This document shows positions 34,465-43,808 of a DNA stretch of 64,000 bases, one piece after another; position 1 is the stretch's first letter, and each line of letters starts with the position of its first letter. This DNA comes from G963678095 sp963678095. Lineage in GTDB: Bacteria; Bacillota; Negativicutes; Selenomonadales; Selenomonadaceae. A model generated the notes under the pieces. The model was not told where the DNA came from, did not search any database, and saw only the letters and a program-made list of their open reading frames with translations. The position numbers and the translations under genes were made by a program. The stretch is taken from NCBI GenBank assembly GCA_963678095.2, contig OY782746.1:1674001-1738000 (forward strand), read 5' to 3'.

Positions 34465-34799
34465 TGAAACGGAAATATTTGTTTTTGCGAAAAAATATTG
34501 TTGAAATTATGATAGCAGATGATTTTATCAGTCGGTGCTGCGGGCTGTTGGGCACGAAATCGTTATCTCAAGATAAGGGGTTGCTTTTATGTCCTTGTAA
34601 CAGTGTGCATATGGTTGGCATGCTGTATGCTCTGGATATTGTATATCTTAATAAAACGGATAAAATCATAAAGATTGTTGAAAATTTAAGACCGTTTCAA
34701 TTTAGCGGGTGCTGGGGAGCAGCTGCTGTTTTGGAATTAAGGGCTGGCACAGTACAAAGGGCAGGCTGGGAACTGGGACAGCAAGTGGAATGGCAGTAA
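34464..34799 (+). CDS. DUF192 family protein
   Basis: This 111-aa protein matches the DUF192 pattern: a small beta-barrel with SRCCGLLGTKSL near the start and HMVGMLYALDIVYLN in the middle, then LELRAGTV near the end. DUF192 members are often secreted, but here no signal peptide is seen. The function is unknown. ATG 34464 overlaps the tadC stop (TGATG), so it is translated with the pilus genes and may help pilus maturation. Confidence 0.8.
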   Translation: MKRKYLFLRKNIVEIMIADDFISRCCGLLGTKSLSQDKGLLLCPCNSVHMVGMLYALDIVYLNKTDKIIKIVENLRPFQFSGCWGAAAVLELRAGTVQRAGWELGQQVEWQ

Positions 34800-34859
34800 T
34801 AATACTTATGCCGCAGAGCTGTTACGTGTTATATCAGTTCAGCAACGTGGAGGGATTAT

Positions 34860-35987
34860 ATGCAAAAATACATGCGAAGGCAGGCCGGGCAAGTGTTGTT
34901 GTTTTTCGCCGTGCTTATGCCACTGCTTTTGGGGTGTGTGGGGCTGGCGGTAGATGTTGGCAATGTCTATGTACAACAAGCGAGGTTTCAAAATGCAGTG
35001 GATGCCGCAGCGCTGGCTGCTGGCTACAAGCTGCCTGATCAGACAGCGGCAACGGCGACTGCTGCTGATTATATTGAAAGAAATCTTAGCGCGCAATATG
35101 CAGCTGCAATGCCAGCACCGCAGTATACAGAGGCGAATTCCAAGGTAATGGTTTCGTTGTCCGTGCCGGTACAGACCTATTTTATTCGATTGTTTACCGA
35201 TAGGTTTAACACCATCACCGTAAATGTGGCGGCAATCGTCAAGGCGACGGGTGGAGAGATTTTCAATTTTGCGATGTTTGCCGGAGGTACAACAGATGTT
35301 TCCACAATCATGACATCAGGAATCATCGACAAGAGAGGATCAACACCAGTTGGCACGGGGCTGAATATAAAAGGGAATATTTTTTCCAATGATGCATTTA
35401 ATTTTATGGGAACCGGAGTTAATATTGAAGGGAATGCAGCCACGGTGGCTGAGTCTAGTGTGGTTAATCCGTCGCAAAATAATGTAAACGTAAAAAATGG
35501 GGCATCAAATTATAATAAGCCGTTACCGGATTTTGCGGAATCCGTTACCGGTAAAGCTAATATTCCTGTTGTAAGTACAGGGACAGGGTCAGATACGGGA
35601 TCGTTGGCACCTTGTGAAATTTCATTTAATGGAACAGCATTGTCAAGCATTCCAGGGAAGGTCGTTGTTGCAGATAAAGGCGATATCATGGTCAGCGGCA
35701 GTGGCACCTCCCACAGCATGACAGCGGGAAGTCAGGTTTTTATCTATGCCCGGCAGGGTGATATTCATATTAAACTCAGTGATATAACAGTCAATGCGGT
35801 CTTTTATGCTCCCAATGGGAAGATTTTTTTAGGTGGACAAAATGTGATGCTCAATGGATGCCTGGTTGCCGGGAAATTTCTTCAGGTGGGCCTCGAACGT
35901 GCAGGGGCTGACAATAGTAGTATCAACTGGAATAATCCATCGATAACATCCATGAATGTTCGATCTGTAACGCTGGTAAATCAATAG
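34860..35987 (+). CDS. TadG-like pilus-associated protein
   Basis: This 375-aa protein begins with the Flp/TadE/TadG type N-terminus: a short basic segment, GQVLLFFAVLMPLLLG as a membrane helix, then DVGNVYVQQARFQNAVDAAALAAGY, typical of the Tad-associated TadG N-terminal region. The rest is a Gly/Asn/Thr-rich extracellular region of beta-repeat appearance (for example NIKGNIFSN and NIEGNAAT) with no von Willebrand MIDAS motif that I can see. A GGAGGG site precedes ATG 34860. It is the last gene of the pilus operon and could be a surface tip or anchoring protein. Confidence 0.8.
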   Translation: MQKYMRRQAGQVLLFFAVLMPLLLGCVGLAVDVGNVYVQQARFQNAVDAAALAAGYKLPDQTAATATAADYIERNLSAQYAAAMPAPQYTEANSKVMVSLSVPVQTYFIRLFTDRFNTITVNVAAIVKATGGEIFNFAMFAGGTTDVSTIMTSGIIDKRGSTPVGTGLNIKGNIFSNDAFNFMGTGVNIEGNAATVAESSVVNPSQNNVNVKNGASNYNKPLPDFAESVTGKANIPVVSTGTGSDTGSLAPCEISFNGTALSSIPGKVVVADKGDIMVSGSGTSHSMTAGSQVFIYARQGDIHIKLSDITVNAVFYAPNGKIFLGGQNVMLNGCLVAGKFLQVGLERAGADNSSINWNNPSITSMNVRSVTLVNQ

Positions 35988-36040
35988 AGAAATTGGCTCC
36001 CGTGACGTTTAGAATAAAGCAGTGGACTGGTAAGGCGGAC

Positions 36041-36069
36041 TTGAGCTTTCTTTACACAGATGATATGAT
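36041..36069 (+). promoter_or_regulatory. Promoter of the ECF transporter genes
   Basis: TTGAGC (36041-36046) and TATGAT (36064-36069) are 17 bp apart. The start site would be near 36076. This argues that the frame open from 35993 is not translated in full and that ecfT starts near 36110. Confidence 0.65.
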
Positions 36070-36115
36070 AAGGACAGATTTATTTAAAGGAAGCTTTACT
36101 AAGCAGGTGATGATG

Positions 36116-36916
36116 ATGACCAGACTCGCGCGGGCAGCGGCGCAGCTGCAGCTATTGGAGGAACTGGCGGACAGAACTTCGTATGTGCACCGTCTGACGC
36201 CGCTGGCAAAGATCGTGACGACGGCAGCCTTTATCGTGGCAGTTGTATCATTTGATCGGTATGATATAAGCGGATTGTGGCAGTTTGCCATTTATCCGCT
36301 TTTTTTTATGATTGTCGGCGAGATTTCGTTTTCTATTCTATGGACACTGTTGCTCGTTGCTTTGCCACTGACCTTTTTTACCGGGCTTTCGAGTATCTGG
36401 CTGAATCAGCATACCTGGGCGATGATCGGGGGGCTGCCAATCAGCTATGGTGTACTGGGCGGCTTGTCCCTGATGATAAAATGTCTGCTGACCGTTGCCG
36501 GGGTTACGGCCTTGATGGCAACGACGCGGATCGCGGACCTTTGCAATACCCTGCGGTTTTTGCATATCCCGGCGGTCTGTATCTTTCAGCTGCTGCTCTG
36601 TTTTCGTTATATACGGGTACTGCTGGAGGAGGCTGAACAGATGAGCACGGCTTATCTGCTGCGAAGCCCGGCAGCTAACAGCATTCGGTTGCCGGATGTC
36701 GGGATTTTGATCGGTCAGCTCTTGCTGCGCAGCTATGGACGGGCCTTTCGAATTTATACGGCAATGAAGTGCCGGGGGTTTAGCGGGGCGGGACATATGG
36801 GGCATATCTGCCTGATGGATCGTCGCAGCCTGATTTTTTTGACGGCTGGTTGTCTGCTGCTTTTCGTCGGACGGCTGGTTAATTTTTCGGTGCTTGCAGA
36901 AGCGCTGATCAAGTAA
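36116..36916 (+). CDS. ecfT: ECF transporter T component (CbiQ/EcfT family)
   Basis: EcfT is the membrane coupling subunit of energy-coupling factor importers for vitamins or Ni/Co. The 266-aa protein starts MTRLARAAAQ and has RLTPLAKIVTT, five to six membrane helices and the coupling-helix motif AMKCRGFSG, which contains the Ala-Arg-Gly type signature as CRG. ATG 36116 has AGGTGAT upstream, which matches the anti-Shine-Dalgarno; GTG 36107 and ATGs at 36110 and 36113 are alternatives. No substrate-binding S component lies nearby. Confidence 0.85.
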   Translation: MTRLARAAAQLQLLEELADRTSYVHRLTPLAKIVTTAAFIVAVVSFDRYDISGLWQFAIYPLFFMIVGEISFSILWTLLLVALPLTFFTGLSSIWLNQHTWAMIGGLPISYGVLGGLSLMIKCLLTVAGVTALMATTRIADLCNTLRFLHIPAVCIFQLLLCFRYIRVLLEEAEQMSTAYLLRSPAANSIRLPDVGILIGQLLLRSYGRAFRIYTAMKCRGFSGAGHMGHICLMDRRSLIFLTAGCLLLFVGRLVNFSVLAEALIK

Positions 36917-36930
36917 GCGGAGGAATGAAG

Positions 36931-37647
36931 ATGTTTGAAGTAAAGCATGTGTCCTGGTCCTATCCTGACGGCTATCAGGCCTTGCAGGATATAGATCTTT
37001 TCCTCGAACGCGGGGAATGTGCCGGACTTGTCGGTGCCAATGGGGCCGGGAAATCGACGCTGCTGCGATTGTTTGCCGGAATTGAAACGGGCGGCGAAGG
37101 GCAGATACGGCTCGACGACATGGAATACAGCCCGAAAAATCAACTGCTATTGCGGCGAAGAATCGGCTATGTTTTTCAAAATCCAGATGATCAGGTTTTT
37201 ATGCCGACCGTCTATGATGATGTCGCCTTTGGCATTCGCAATTTTGGTCTGGAGGAAGCACAGGTGGAGCGCCGGGTTGCGGCCGTTCTGGGCGAGCTCA
37301 ATATTGGTGGGTTGAAAAACTGGCCGGTGCATAAGCTTTCTGGCGGTCAAAAACGAAGCGTAGCACTGGCTGGTGTGCTCGTCATGGATCCCGAGATTAT
37401 TTTTTTTGATGAGCCGACGGCTTTTCTTGATATAAAGGGCCGGCGGGCATTTATCGAAATTATGAAAACCCTGGGGCGGACGAGTATCCTCGCCACGCAT
37501 GATCTTGAGCTGGTGCTTGAACTTTGTCCGCGCGTTATGGTGATGGCTGGTGGAAGGCTTATGGCGGATGGCCCGGCTGAACAGCTCCTAAGTCGTGGTG
37601 ATTTTATGGCAGCGGCCGAGCTCGAAGTGCCGGCAAGCCTGCGCTAA
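36931..37647 (+). CDS. ecfA: ECF transporter ATPase (CbiO/EcfA family)
   Basis: This is the ABC ATPase driving the ECF transporter. The 238-aa protein has Walker A GANGAGKST, the Q-loop FQNPDDQ, the signature LSGGQKR, Walker B IIFFDEPT and the H-loop ATHD. ATG 36931 lies seven bases after GGAGG; ATG 36925 is too close. Only one ATPase gene is present, so it likely forms a homodimer as in CbiMNQO-type systems. It follows ecfT by 14 bp and is separated from guaD by a strong hairpin. Confidence 0.94.
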   Translation: MFEVKHVSWSYPDGYQALQDIDLFLERGECAGLVGANGAGKSTLLRLFAGIETGGEGQIRLDDMEYSPKNQLLLRRRIGYVFQNPDDQVFMPTVYDDVAFGIRNFGLEEAQVERRVAAVLGELNIGGLKNWPVHKLSGGQKRSVALAGVLVMDPEIIFFDEPTAFLDIKGRRAFIEIMKTLGRTSILATHDLELVLELCPRVMVMAGGRLMADGPAEQLLSRGDFMAAAELEVPASLR

Positions 37648-37656
37648 AGAGTGTTT

Positions 37657-37700
37657 AATAAAAAACAGGCGCGGCCGGGGAATTTTCCTGGCCGCGCCTG
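37657..37700 (-). terminator. Terminator of guaD
   Basis: CAGGCGCGGCCGGG (37666-37679) pairs with CCTGGCCGCGCCTG (37687-37700). On the minus strand the stem is followed by a T-run (the A-run at 37657-37665). It also marks the end of the convergent ecfA transcript. Confidence 0.88.
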
Positions 37701-37711
37701 TGTGCGCTTTA

Positions 37712-38185
37712 TCAGTAAATGGTTTTGTCGGTTTTTTGTTCAAACAGCTTAAAAATTTTGATGGCATCCGTCCGGCCGGTCCCGGTGAGTTCGAGCACGG
37801 CCGCATCCTGGCATTTGCCTTCGATAAACCGGTAGATGAAGTCATCGCGAAAGCCAATGCTGGCGGCATCGTCAGCGGTGTTGGCGTAAAAGACCTGCTT
37901 GATATTGGCCCAGATAATGGCGCTCAGACACATCGGGCAAGGGTAGCAGGAGGTGTAGAGCTGGCAGCCCGTCAGATCATAGGTGCCAAGCTGGCCGCAG
38001 GCTGAGCGGATGGCCTGGATTTCTGCGTGGCAGGTGGGGTCGTTTTTTGCCAGCACCTGATTGTGGCCGCGCCCGATGATTTTTCCGTTTTTGACAATGA
38101 CGGCACCGAACGGACCGCCTTCGTTTGCCTCAAGATTGTGGCGACTTTCTTCGATGGCTGCCTGCATAAAAGCTTCTTTTTCCAT
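37712..38185 (-). CDS. guaD: Guanine deaminase (cytidine-deaminase-like fold)
   Basis: This is a zinc-dependent nucleobase deaminase of 157 aa. The zinc site is visible as HAEIQAIR with the catalytic Glu, and PCPMCLSAI with two Cys ligands. GGPFGAVIV and NDPTCHAEI, together with the length, resemble the small Bacillus GuaD more than tRNA adenosine deaminase TadA, but the two are close relatives. ATG 38185 follows GGGGTGAG; a longer frame lacks a ribosome site. It converts guanine to xanthine in purine salvage. Confidence 0.8.
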   Translation of the reverse strand: MEKEAFMQAAIEESRHNLEANEGGPFGAVIVKNGKIIGRGHNQVLAKNDPTCHAEIQAIRSACGQLGTYDLTGCQLYTSCYPCPMCLSAIIWANIKQVFYANTADDAASIGFRDDFIYRFIEGKCQDAAVLELTGTGRTDAIKIFKLFEQKTDKTIY

Positions 38186-38373
38186 AATGATTCTCACCCC
38201 ATAATTGATTTTAATCCTAGTCTTAATTATAATAAGTATATAATAAAAAATATCTGGAAGCAAAAAGTCGGTGGAGAAAGTACTGCCGCATATATATTTT
38301 GCCATTTGGCAGGAAGTAGGACTCGAGGTTTAGAATACTAAATGGATACGGGTTTTGTTGAAAGGGTGGAGAA

Positions 38374-39342
38374 ATGACAGATTATAAGATAAAACCGGTG
38401 ACGGAAAGCGGGATATTGTCGGCGATTACCGTTGTTATGGCTTTGATCGGAGTGTATGTGCCGGTTATTGGCTGGGTTGCAGCACTTGTCTGGCCGTTGC
38501 CGATTATACTTTTGATTGTGCGGCACGGGCTGCGCTGGGGACTGATGGCCATCGCTGTTTCGGGAGCCTTAATGGCGATGTTGCTTGAACCGCTGCTGGC
38601 CTTACGATTGATTATAACCTTCGCACCGGTGGCCATTGCGCTGGGGCTCGGTTATCGCCGGGGGCTGGGGGCAGCAAAGCTGCTTACGTATGCAGGAATT
38701 GCCTCAGTGGCTGCCAATGCGGCTCTGCTTCTTCTGATGATGCTGTTGATGAATGTGAATCCATTGTCGATACAGGTGGATGCGATGAAGGAAGCGTTTG
38801 ATAGTTCGCTCGCGATGTATCGCGGGATGAATCTCAGTGAGGCGCAACTGGCTGAAACAGAAAAAAACTTTGCGGCGATTATGGAAGTCATGTCAATGTT
38901 GTTGCCGCTTGTCATTGTAATGACGGGACTACTTGAGGCTTATATAAATTTCTGGGCCGCGGATAAAGCGCTGCGCCGATTGGGACACCGTGATCTACCG
39001 CAACTGCCGGCGTTTTCTGAATGGCGGCTGCCGCCGGTATTTCTGTATTTATACGGTTTTGGCCTGGTCGGCATGTACTGGGGCGGAACGCGCGAGATGG
39101 ATGGCTTGTATCAATTGTCGATCAATGTGAACATGCTTGCCAGTTTCTTTGGCTTTATTCAGGGAATGTCATTGTTGCAGTGCGTGTTTAATCATCTTGG
39201 AATGTCTAGGCTGATGCGAACCGTTATTATCATCGTTGTCTTTTTAGGTGGAGTCCTGTGGCAGATTGTTGCGTTTACGGGCCTGTTTGACATGGTCTTT
39301 GATTACAGAAAGCGGTTTAGAAGTCAAAATAACAGCAAATGA
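38374..39342 (+). CDS. DUF2232 membrane protein (YybS family)
   Basis: This 322-aa protein has about eight membrane helices and a conserved ECF-S-like arrangement. It begins TESGILSAITVVMALIGVYVP and contains FAPVAIALGLGYRRGL and a charged loop with LSEAQLAETEK. YybS proteins of unknown function lie upstream of gdpP and rplI in many Firmicutes, exactly as here. The ATG follows GGGTGGAG, and the stop TGA is next to the gdpP leader. Confidence 0.88.
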   Translation: MTDYKIKPVTESGILSAITVVMALIGVYVPVIGWVAALVWPLPIILLIVRHGLRWGLMAIAVSGALMAMLLEPLLALRLIITFAPVAIALGLGYRRGLGAAKLLTYAGIASVAANAALLLLMMLLMNVNPLSIQVDAMKEAFDSSLAMYRGMNLSEAQLAETEKNFAAIMEVMSMLLPLVIVMTGLLEAYINFWAADKALRRLGHRDLPQLPAFSEWRLPPVFLYLYGFGLVGMYWGGTREMDGLYQLSINVNMLASFFGFIQGMSLLQCVFNHLGMSRLMRTVIIIVVFLGGVLWQIVAFTGLFDMVFDYRKRFRSQNNSK

Positions 39343-39366
39343 TTGCGTGTGAATGGGGGTCTTTAT

Positions 39367-41379
39367 ATGCCTCGGAACTTATCCGCCTGGGTTGATGTTT
39401 GCATCAATATGGCGATTACCGGCGGACTGTTGCTGGTGATTATGCATTACAATGTATATATGGCCTCCATTGGCCTGGTGGTCTGGATCTGCCTGTTCTG
39501 GTATTCGCGTGAGCGGTGCCGTGACCGGCAGCGCTCCCTGGAATATTACTGCAAAAACATCATCAACAATGTCAGCGGGGTCGTAAATTATGCAATTGAA
39601 CGACTGCCGGGAGCCATTGTTGTTATTGATCATGACGGGCGCCTGCAATGGAATAACGCTGAGCTTGAAAAGTGGCTGCAGGCTAAACCGGAAATCGGTA
39701 TTTCGATCAAGGATTTTTGGCCGCGGGTCATTATTTCTCCTATTTGGGGGACAGAGGGAGAATATGTATTTATCAGCAATGAGCGCCATTATCGTGTGAT
39801 TCATCGGCCGGTTGCGACGACGGATGACTTGCACGGTCTGATGGTTTTTTATGTTGCCGACATTACGGATGTTGAGGTGCTCAAGCAGGAAAATGCAATG
39901 GAAAAAACCGTGCTCAGCTATATTCAGATTGATAACTATGATGAAGTCCTGCAGGGGCTGACGGAAGCGCAGCGAACGACGCTGATTTTTGAAGTCAACC
40001 ACCTGCTTGATGAGTGGGTGCACGGGCTGGGCGGCTTTATGCGCCGGGTCTCGGATGATCTGTATGTGGCGGTTATGGAGCGCCGATCACTCGATCGTGC
40101 TTTGGCGGACAAATTCGATATTCTTGACAAGGTGCGGGCCCTGCATAGTGCCAACAAATTCCCGGTAACGCTGAGCCTTGGGGTAGCGGTGGTCGGTCAG
40201 ACCAGCATCAGCTTGGCACAGCTGGGGGAACAGGCGCAGGCAGGCCTTGACCTAGCCCTTGGTCGCGGCGGCGATCAGGTGGCAGTCCAGGTGGATGGCA
40301 AGATGCAGTTTTATGGCGGCAAGGCCAAGGCGGTGGAAAAACATACCCGGGTTAAAGCGCGGGTCGTAGCGCACGCGCTCAATGAAATCATCGACAATGC
40401 CGATGCCGTTTATGTCATGGGCCATCATAATGAGGATTTTGACTGCCTGGGGGCAGCCTTGGGAATTGCCAAGATGGCACGCCATATGCAAAAAGAAGTA
40501 CATATCGTTCTCAGCGATATGAATGAAGGTATCGATAAATTTGCCGATCTGATTCGCGGCACGGCCGAATACGAAAACCTGTTTGTGCCAGCGAAGAATC
40601 TCACGACGCTATCGGCACTCAACCCAGTATTGATCGTGGTGGATACGCATATTCCGCATATGGTGGCTGATCAGAATCTGCTCGAGCGGATCGGCCAGGT
40701 CGTGGTGATTGACCACCATCGTCGTTCGGAGCACTTTATAGAAACCCCCTTGCTGGTCTATATTGAGCCGGCCAGCTCGTCGACGAGTGAATTGGTGACC
40801 GAACTGTTGATGTATTTCAGCGAGGATCTTGTCCTCGGACGAATGGATGCAACGGCCCTTTATTCTGGAATTGTTGTTGATACAAAGAATTTTGCAGTGC
40901 AGACGGGGGTCCGTACCTTTGATGCGGCAGCTTATTTACGCCGCTGTGGTGCCGATCCGGTTATTGTGCGGCATTTGTTTCGCTCAGATTATGCTACAAG
41001 CTTGGCCCAGGCCCAGGCGCTGGCCGGATCGGAGTTTTTCCCTTGCGGGCTGATCGTGGCGGTTTGCCCGGATAATCTGCCTAATATTCAGGCGATGGCA
41101 GCGCAGGTGGCGGATCTTTTGCTGCGCATTGAAAATGCGCGGATGAGCCTGGTATTGTTTCATTTATCCCCGGATGTCGTTGGCATCAGTGCCCGCTCGA
41201 CGGGTGAATTGAATGTTCAGGTTATCATGGAGGAATTTGGCGGCGGTGGACATCAAAATGTCGCCGGAGCCCAGGTTGCTGGTGATCTGACGGAAATCAG
41301 ACAGCAGGCAATTGACTTAAGTTTAAAATATATGGAGGAGAACGATAAAGATGAAAGTGATATTACAGCAGGACGTTAA
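39367..41379 (+). CDS. gdpP: Cyclic-di-AMP phosphodiesterase GdpP
   Basis: GdpP hydrolyses c-di-AMP to pApA at the membrane. The 670-aa protein has two N-terminal helices (about residues 10-45), a PAS domain (ERLPGAIVVIDHDGRLQWNN), a degenerate GGDEF domain, and the DHH/DHHA1 catalytic part with MGHHNEDFDCLGA, VVVIDHHRR and GGGGHQNVAGA near the C-terminus. ATG 39367 lies six bases after GGGGGT; a TTG at 39343 is in frame upstream. Its end overlaps rplI by 29 bp. Confidence 0.95.
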   Translation: MPRNLSAWVDVCINMAITGGLLLVIMHYNVYMASIGLVVWICLFWYSRERCRDRQRSLEYYCKNIINNVSGVVNYAIERLPGAIVVIDHDGRLQWNNAELEKWLQAKPEIGISIKDFWPRVIISPIWGTEGEYVFISNERHYRVIHRPVATTDDLHGLMVFYVADITDVEVLKQENAMEKTVLSYIQIDNYDEVLQGLTEAQRTTLIFEVNHLLDEWVHGLGGFMRRVSDDLYVAVMERRSLDRALADKFDILDKVRALHSANKFPVTLSLGVAVVGQTSISLAQLGEQAQAGLDLALGRGGDQVAVQVDGKMQFYGGKAKAVEKHTRVKARVVAHALNEIIDNADAVYVMGHHNEDFDCLGAALGIAKMARHMQKEVHIVLSDMNEGIDKFADLIRGTAEYENLFVPAKNLTTLSALNPVLIVVDTHIPHMVADQNLLERIGQVVVIDHHRRSEHFIETPLLVYIEPASSSTSELVTELLMYFSEDLVLGRMDATALYSGIVVDTKNFAVQTGVRTFDAAAYLRRCGADPVIVRHLFRSDYATSLAQAQALAGSEFFPCGLIVAVCPDNLPNIQAMAAQVADLLLRIENARMSLVLFHLSPDVVGISARSTGELNVQVIMEEFGGGGHQNVAGAQVAGDLTEIRQQAIDLSLKYMEENDKDESDITAGR

Positions 41380-41797
41380 AAAAGTTGGAAAAAAAGGCGA
41401 CATTCTTGAAGTGTCGGAAGGATATGGCAGAAATTTTCTACTGCCGAAAAAGTATGCTGTGGAAGCAAATGCTGCCAACATGAATGTGGCCGTAGCCCAG
41501 AAAAATTCAGCAGAACGCAAAAAACAGCAGGCCAAAGATGAGTCGGTATTGATGGCGGCACAGCTGGCCAAAATTGAAGTGAGCATTCCGGTGAAAATCG
41601 GAGAAAACGGCAAGCTGTTTGGCTCGGTTACAGGTAAGGACGTGGCCGAAGTTCTGCAGAGCAAGCATGGCATTGAAATCGATAAGCGTAAGATTGAAAT
41701 AAAAGGCGATATTAAGGGTCTTGGTGAATATGAAGCGGTCATCAAGGTGCATCCGGAAATCACCAGTACAATAAAGGTGGTTATTGTAACTGCGTAG
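41351..41797 (+). CDS. rplI: 50S ribosomal protein L9
   Basis: L9 has two globular RNA-binding domains joined by a long helix. The 148-aa protein starts MKVILQQDVKKVGKKGDILEVSEGYGRNFLLP, the typical N-domain (given here as its signature GYGRNFLLP at about residues 24-32), then a charged linker helix and a C-domain with LFGSVTGKDVAE. ATG 41351 lies within the end of gdpP after GGAGGAG. Confidence 0.98.
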   Translation: MKVILQQDVKKVGKKGDILEVSEGYGRNFLLPKKYAVEANAANMNVAVAQKNSAERKKQQAKDESVLMAAQLAKIEVSIPVKIGENGKLFGSVTGKDVAEVLQSKHGIEIDKRKIEIKGDIKGLGEYEAVIKVHPEITSTIKVVIVTA

Positions 41798-41810
41798 GAA
41801 GAGGCAAGAC

Positions 41811-43736
41811 ATGAAAGAGTTTTTTAAAAAAATATTTCAGAGTAAGAAACAAAAAGATAAACAGCAACCTTTGGCACCGGCAGACGTTCAGGAGATCGAC
41901 AAGGAAATTGATGCGATCTATGGAATTCTCGTCGATGTAATCGGCTCGGATAAACTGGTCCTTAAGGCCGGCAAGCTTGGCGCGATGCAGCTATTGCGTT
42001 CACCCAATCGTGGGGAACGGGTATTGGCCTTGCAGCGGATTATCGAAGAAAATCCGACACTGGACAAGGTGCCGACACCGCAGGAAATGCCGGAGGTTTT
42101 AGCCGGATTGGCCGAGGCCATGGCTGATATTATGGCGCGTCGGTCGATGGAAGATAAAATCGAGAAAAAGATTGCCGAGCGGCTGGAGGAACATCACCAG
42201 GATTATGTAAAGGACATCCGCATGCAGGTTCTCAAAGAGGAAAAACCGGAGGAAGAAACCCCGCAAGCCAAGGGGAAACTGGAAGCTTTGGAGCGTCTGG
42301 AAGAGGTCAGCTTGACCCAGTCGGTCATGGAACTGCTGCGTCCGGGAACGCTGGAGGAAATCGTCGGGCAGGAACGCGCCGTTCGCTCGCTCAAGGCAAA
42401 GCTCAGTTCCCCGTACCCGCAGCATTTGCTGCTTTATGGGCCGCCGGGCGTTGGCAAGACGACTGCGGCGCGACTTGTGCTTGAGGCAGCCTGCCAGGAA
42501 CGGCATACGCCGTTTCTTGAAAATGCGCCCTTTGTCGAGACCGATGGGACGACGCTGCGCTGGGACCCGCGCGATATGACCAATCCGCTGCTCGGATCGG
42601 TACATGATCCGATCTATCAGGGGGCGCGCCGTGATCTGGCGGATACCGGGATTCCGGAACCAAAACCGGGGATGGTAACGGATGCGCATGGTGGTATCTT
42701 GTTTATCGATGAAATCGGTGAAATGGATGAAATGCTGCAAAACAAGCTGCTCAAGGTGCTCGAAGACAAGCGGGCCTACTTTGAGTCGGCCTATTATGAT
42801 CCGACGGATGAAGCCGTGCCGCAGTACATCCGCAAGCTCTTTGATGAAGGGGCACCGGCAGATTTTGTCCTGATCGGGGCTACGACCCGCGATGCCGGTC
42901 ATATCAATCCGGCGCTGCGTTCGCGCTGTGCGGAGATCTACTTTGAACCGCTCACCCCGAGACATATACAAAAAATTGTCAGTAATGCGGCCCGCAAGCT
43001 CAAAAGTGAATTGCAAGAAGGCGTCGCAGAACTGATCAGCGAATACACGATTGAAGGCCGTAAGGCAATCAATATCCTGGCCGATGCTTATAGCTTGGCG
43101 CTACAGCGGACCGGAGACCAGGAAGATCTGCTGGTGACGAAAGCGGATATCTATGAAGTGGCCCAGGTCAGCCGGCTGTCGCCGTTTGTCACAAAAAAAG
43201 CCTCAGATAAAAGCGAGGTCGGCAAGGTATTTGGTCTTGGCGTAGCAGGCTTTCTGGGGTCTGTTATTGAAATTGAAGCGGTTGCCTTTAAGGCGCATGA
43301 GAAGAACAAGGGCACGGTTCGTTTTAATGAGACGGCTGGTAGCATGGCCAAGGATTCTGTGTTTAATGCGGCCTCGGTGGTGCGAAAACTCACCGGCGAG
43401 GATATTCATGATTATGATATCCATATCAATGTCATCGGCGGCGGCAATATCGATGGGCCGTCAGCCGGGATGGCGATTTTGGCGGTGCTGCTGTCAGCGA
43501 TTACCGGACGGAAGATTCGCCAGAATGTCGCCGTAACCGGGGAAATTTCGATTCAGGGCATGGTGCGTCCGGTCGGCGGCGTCTTTGAAAAAGCCTACGG
43601 AGCCAAGCAGGCTGGGGTGACAACCCTGGTCATCCCGAAGGAAAATGACAAGGATATCCCGAAAGACCATCTGGGGCTTATCATTCATCCGGTAACCACA
43701 GCGGAAGAAGCACTGGCACTGTTGCTCGAGGACTAG
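41811..43736 (+). CDS. lonC: ATP-dependent Lon-like protease (LonC type)
   Basis: This is an AAA+ serine protease of 641 aa. It lacks the Lon substrate-binding domain and instead has a charged helical N-terminus (to about residue 170). The AAA domain has Walker A GPPGVGKTT, Walker B ILFIDEIGEM and a long insertion between them. The protease domain carries the Ser-Lys dyad: Ser551 in IDGPSAGMA and Lys594 in FEKAYGAKQ, 43 residues apart as in Lon. It sits between rplI and dnaB, its usual place in Negativicutes and Clostridia. Some LonC proteins are ATP-independent; that is not decided here. Confidence 0.92.
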   Translation: MKEFFKKIFQSKKQKDKQQPLAPADVQEIDKEIDAIYGILVDVIGSDKLVLKAGKLGAMQLLRSPNRGERVLALQRIIEENPTLDKVPTPQEMPEVLAGLAEAMADIMARRSMEDKIEKKIAERLEEHHQDYVKDIRMQVLKEEKPEEETPQAKGKLEALERLEEVSLTQSVMELLRPGTLEEIVGQERAVRSLKAKLSSPYPQHLLLYGPPGVGKTTAARLVLEAACQERHTPFLENAPFVETDGTTLRWDPRDMTNPLLGSVHDPIYQGARRDLADTGIPEPKPGMVTDAHGGILFIDEIGEMDEMLQNKLLKVLEDKRAYFESAYYDPTDEAVPQYIRKLFDEGAPADFVLIGATTRDAGHINPALRSRCAEIYFEPLTPRHIQKIVSNAARKLKSELQEGVAELISEYTIEGRKAINILADAYSLALQRTGDQEDLLVTKADIYEVAQVSRLSPFVTKKASDKSEVGKVFGLGVAGFLGSVIEIEAVAFKAHEKNKGTVRFNETAGSMAKDSVFNAASVVRKLTGEDIHDYDIHINVIGGGNIDGPSAGMAILAVLLSAITGRKIRQNVAVTGEISIQGMVRPVGGVFEKAYGAKQAGVTTLVIPKENDKDIPKDHLGLIIHPVTTAEEALALLLED

Positions 43737-43761
43737 AAAACAGGATAATATAACAGAGGGT

Positions 43762-43790
43762 GGCTTGCCGCATGCGGTAAAGCCCCTTTT
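43762..43790 (+). terminator. Weak terminator-like hairpin after lonC
   Basis: GGCTTGCCGC and GCGGTAAAGCC form an imperfect hairpin followed by CCTTTT. It may allow partial read-through into dnaB. Confidence 0.5.
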
Positions 43791-43808
43791 GTGTCATAAA
43801 CAGAGGAT

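Noticed and set aside
34709..35038. Plus-strand frame bridging the DUF192 and TadG-like genes
   Set aside because: It overlaps both real genes in another frame and lacks its own ribosome site.
35993..36115. Longer ecfT start at 35993
   Set aside because: A good promoter lies inside this extension and the extra residues do not resemble EcfT proteins.
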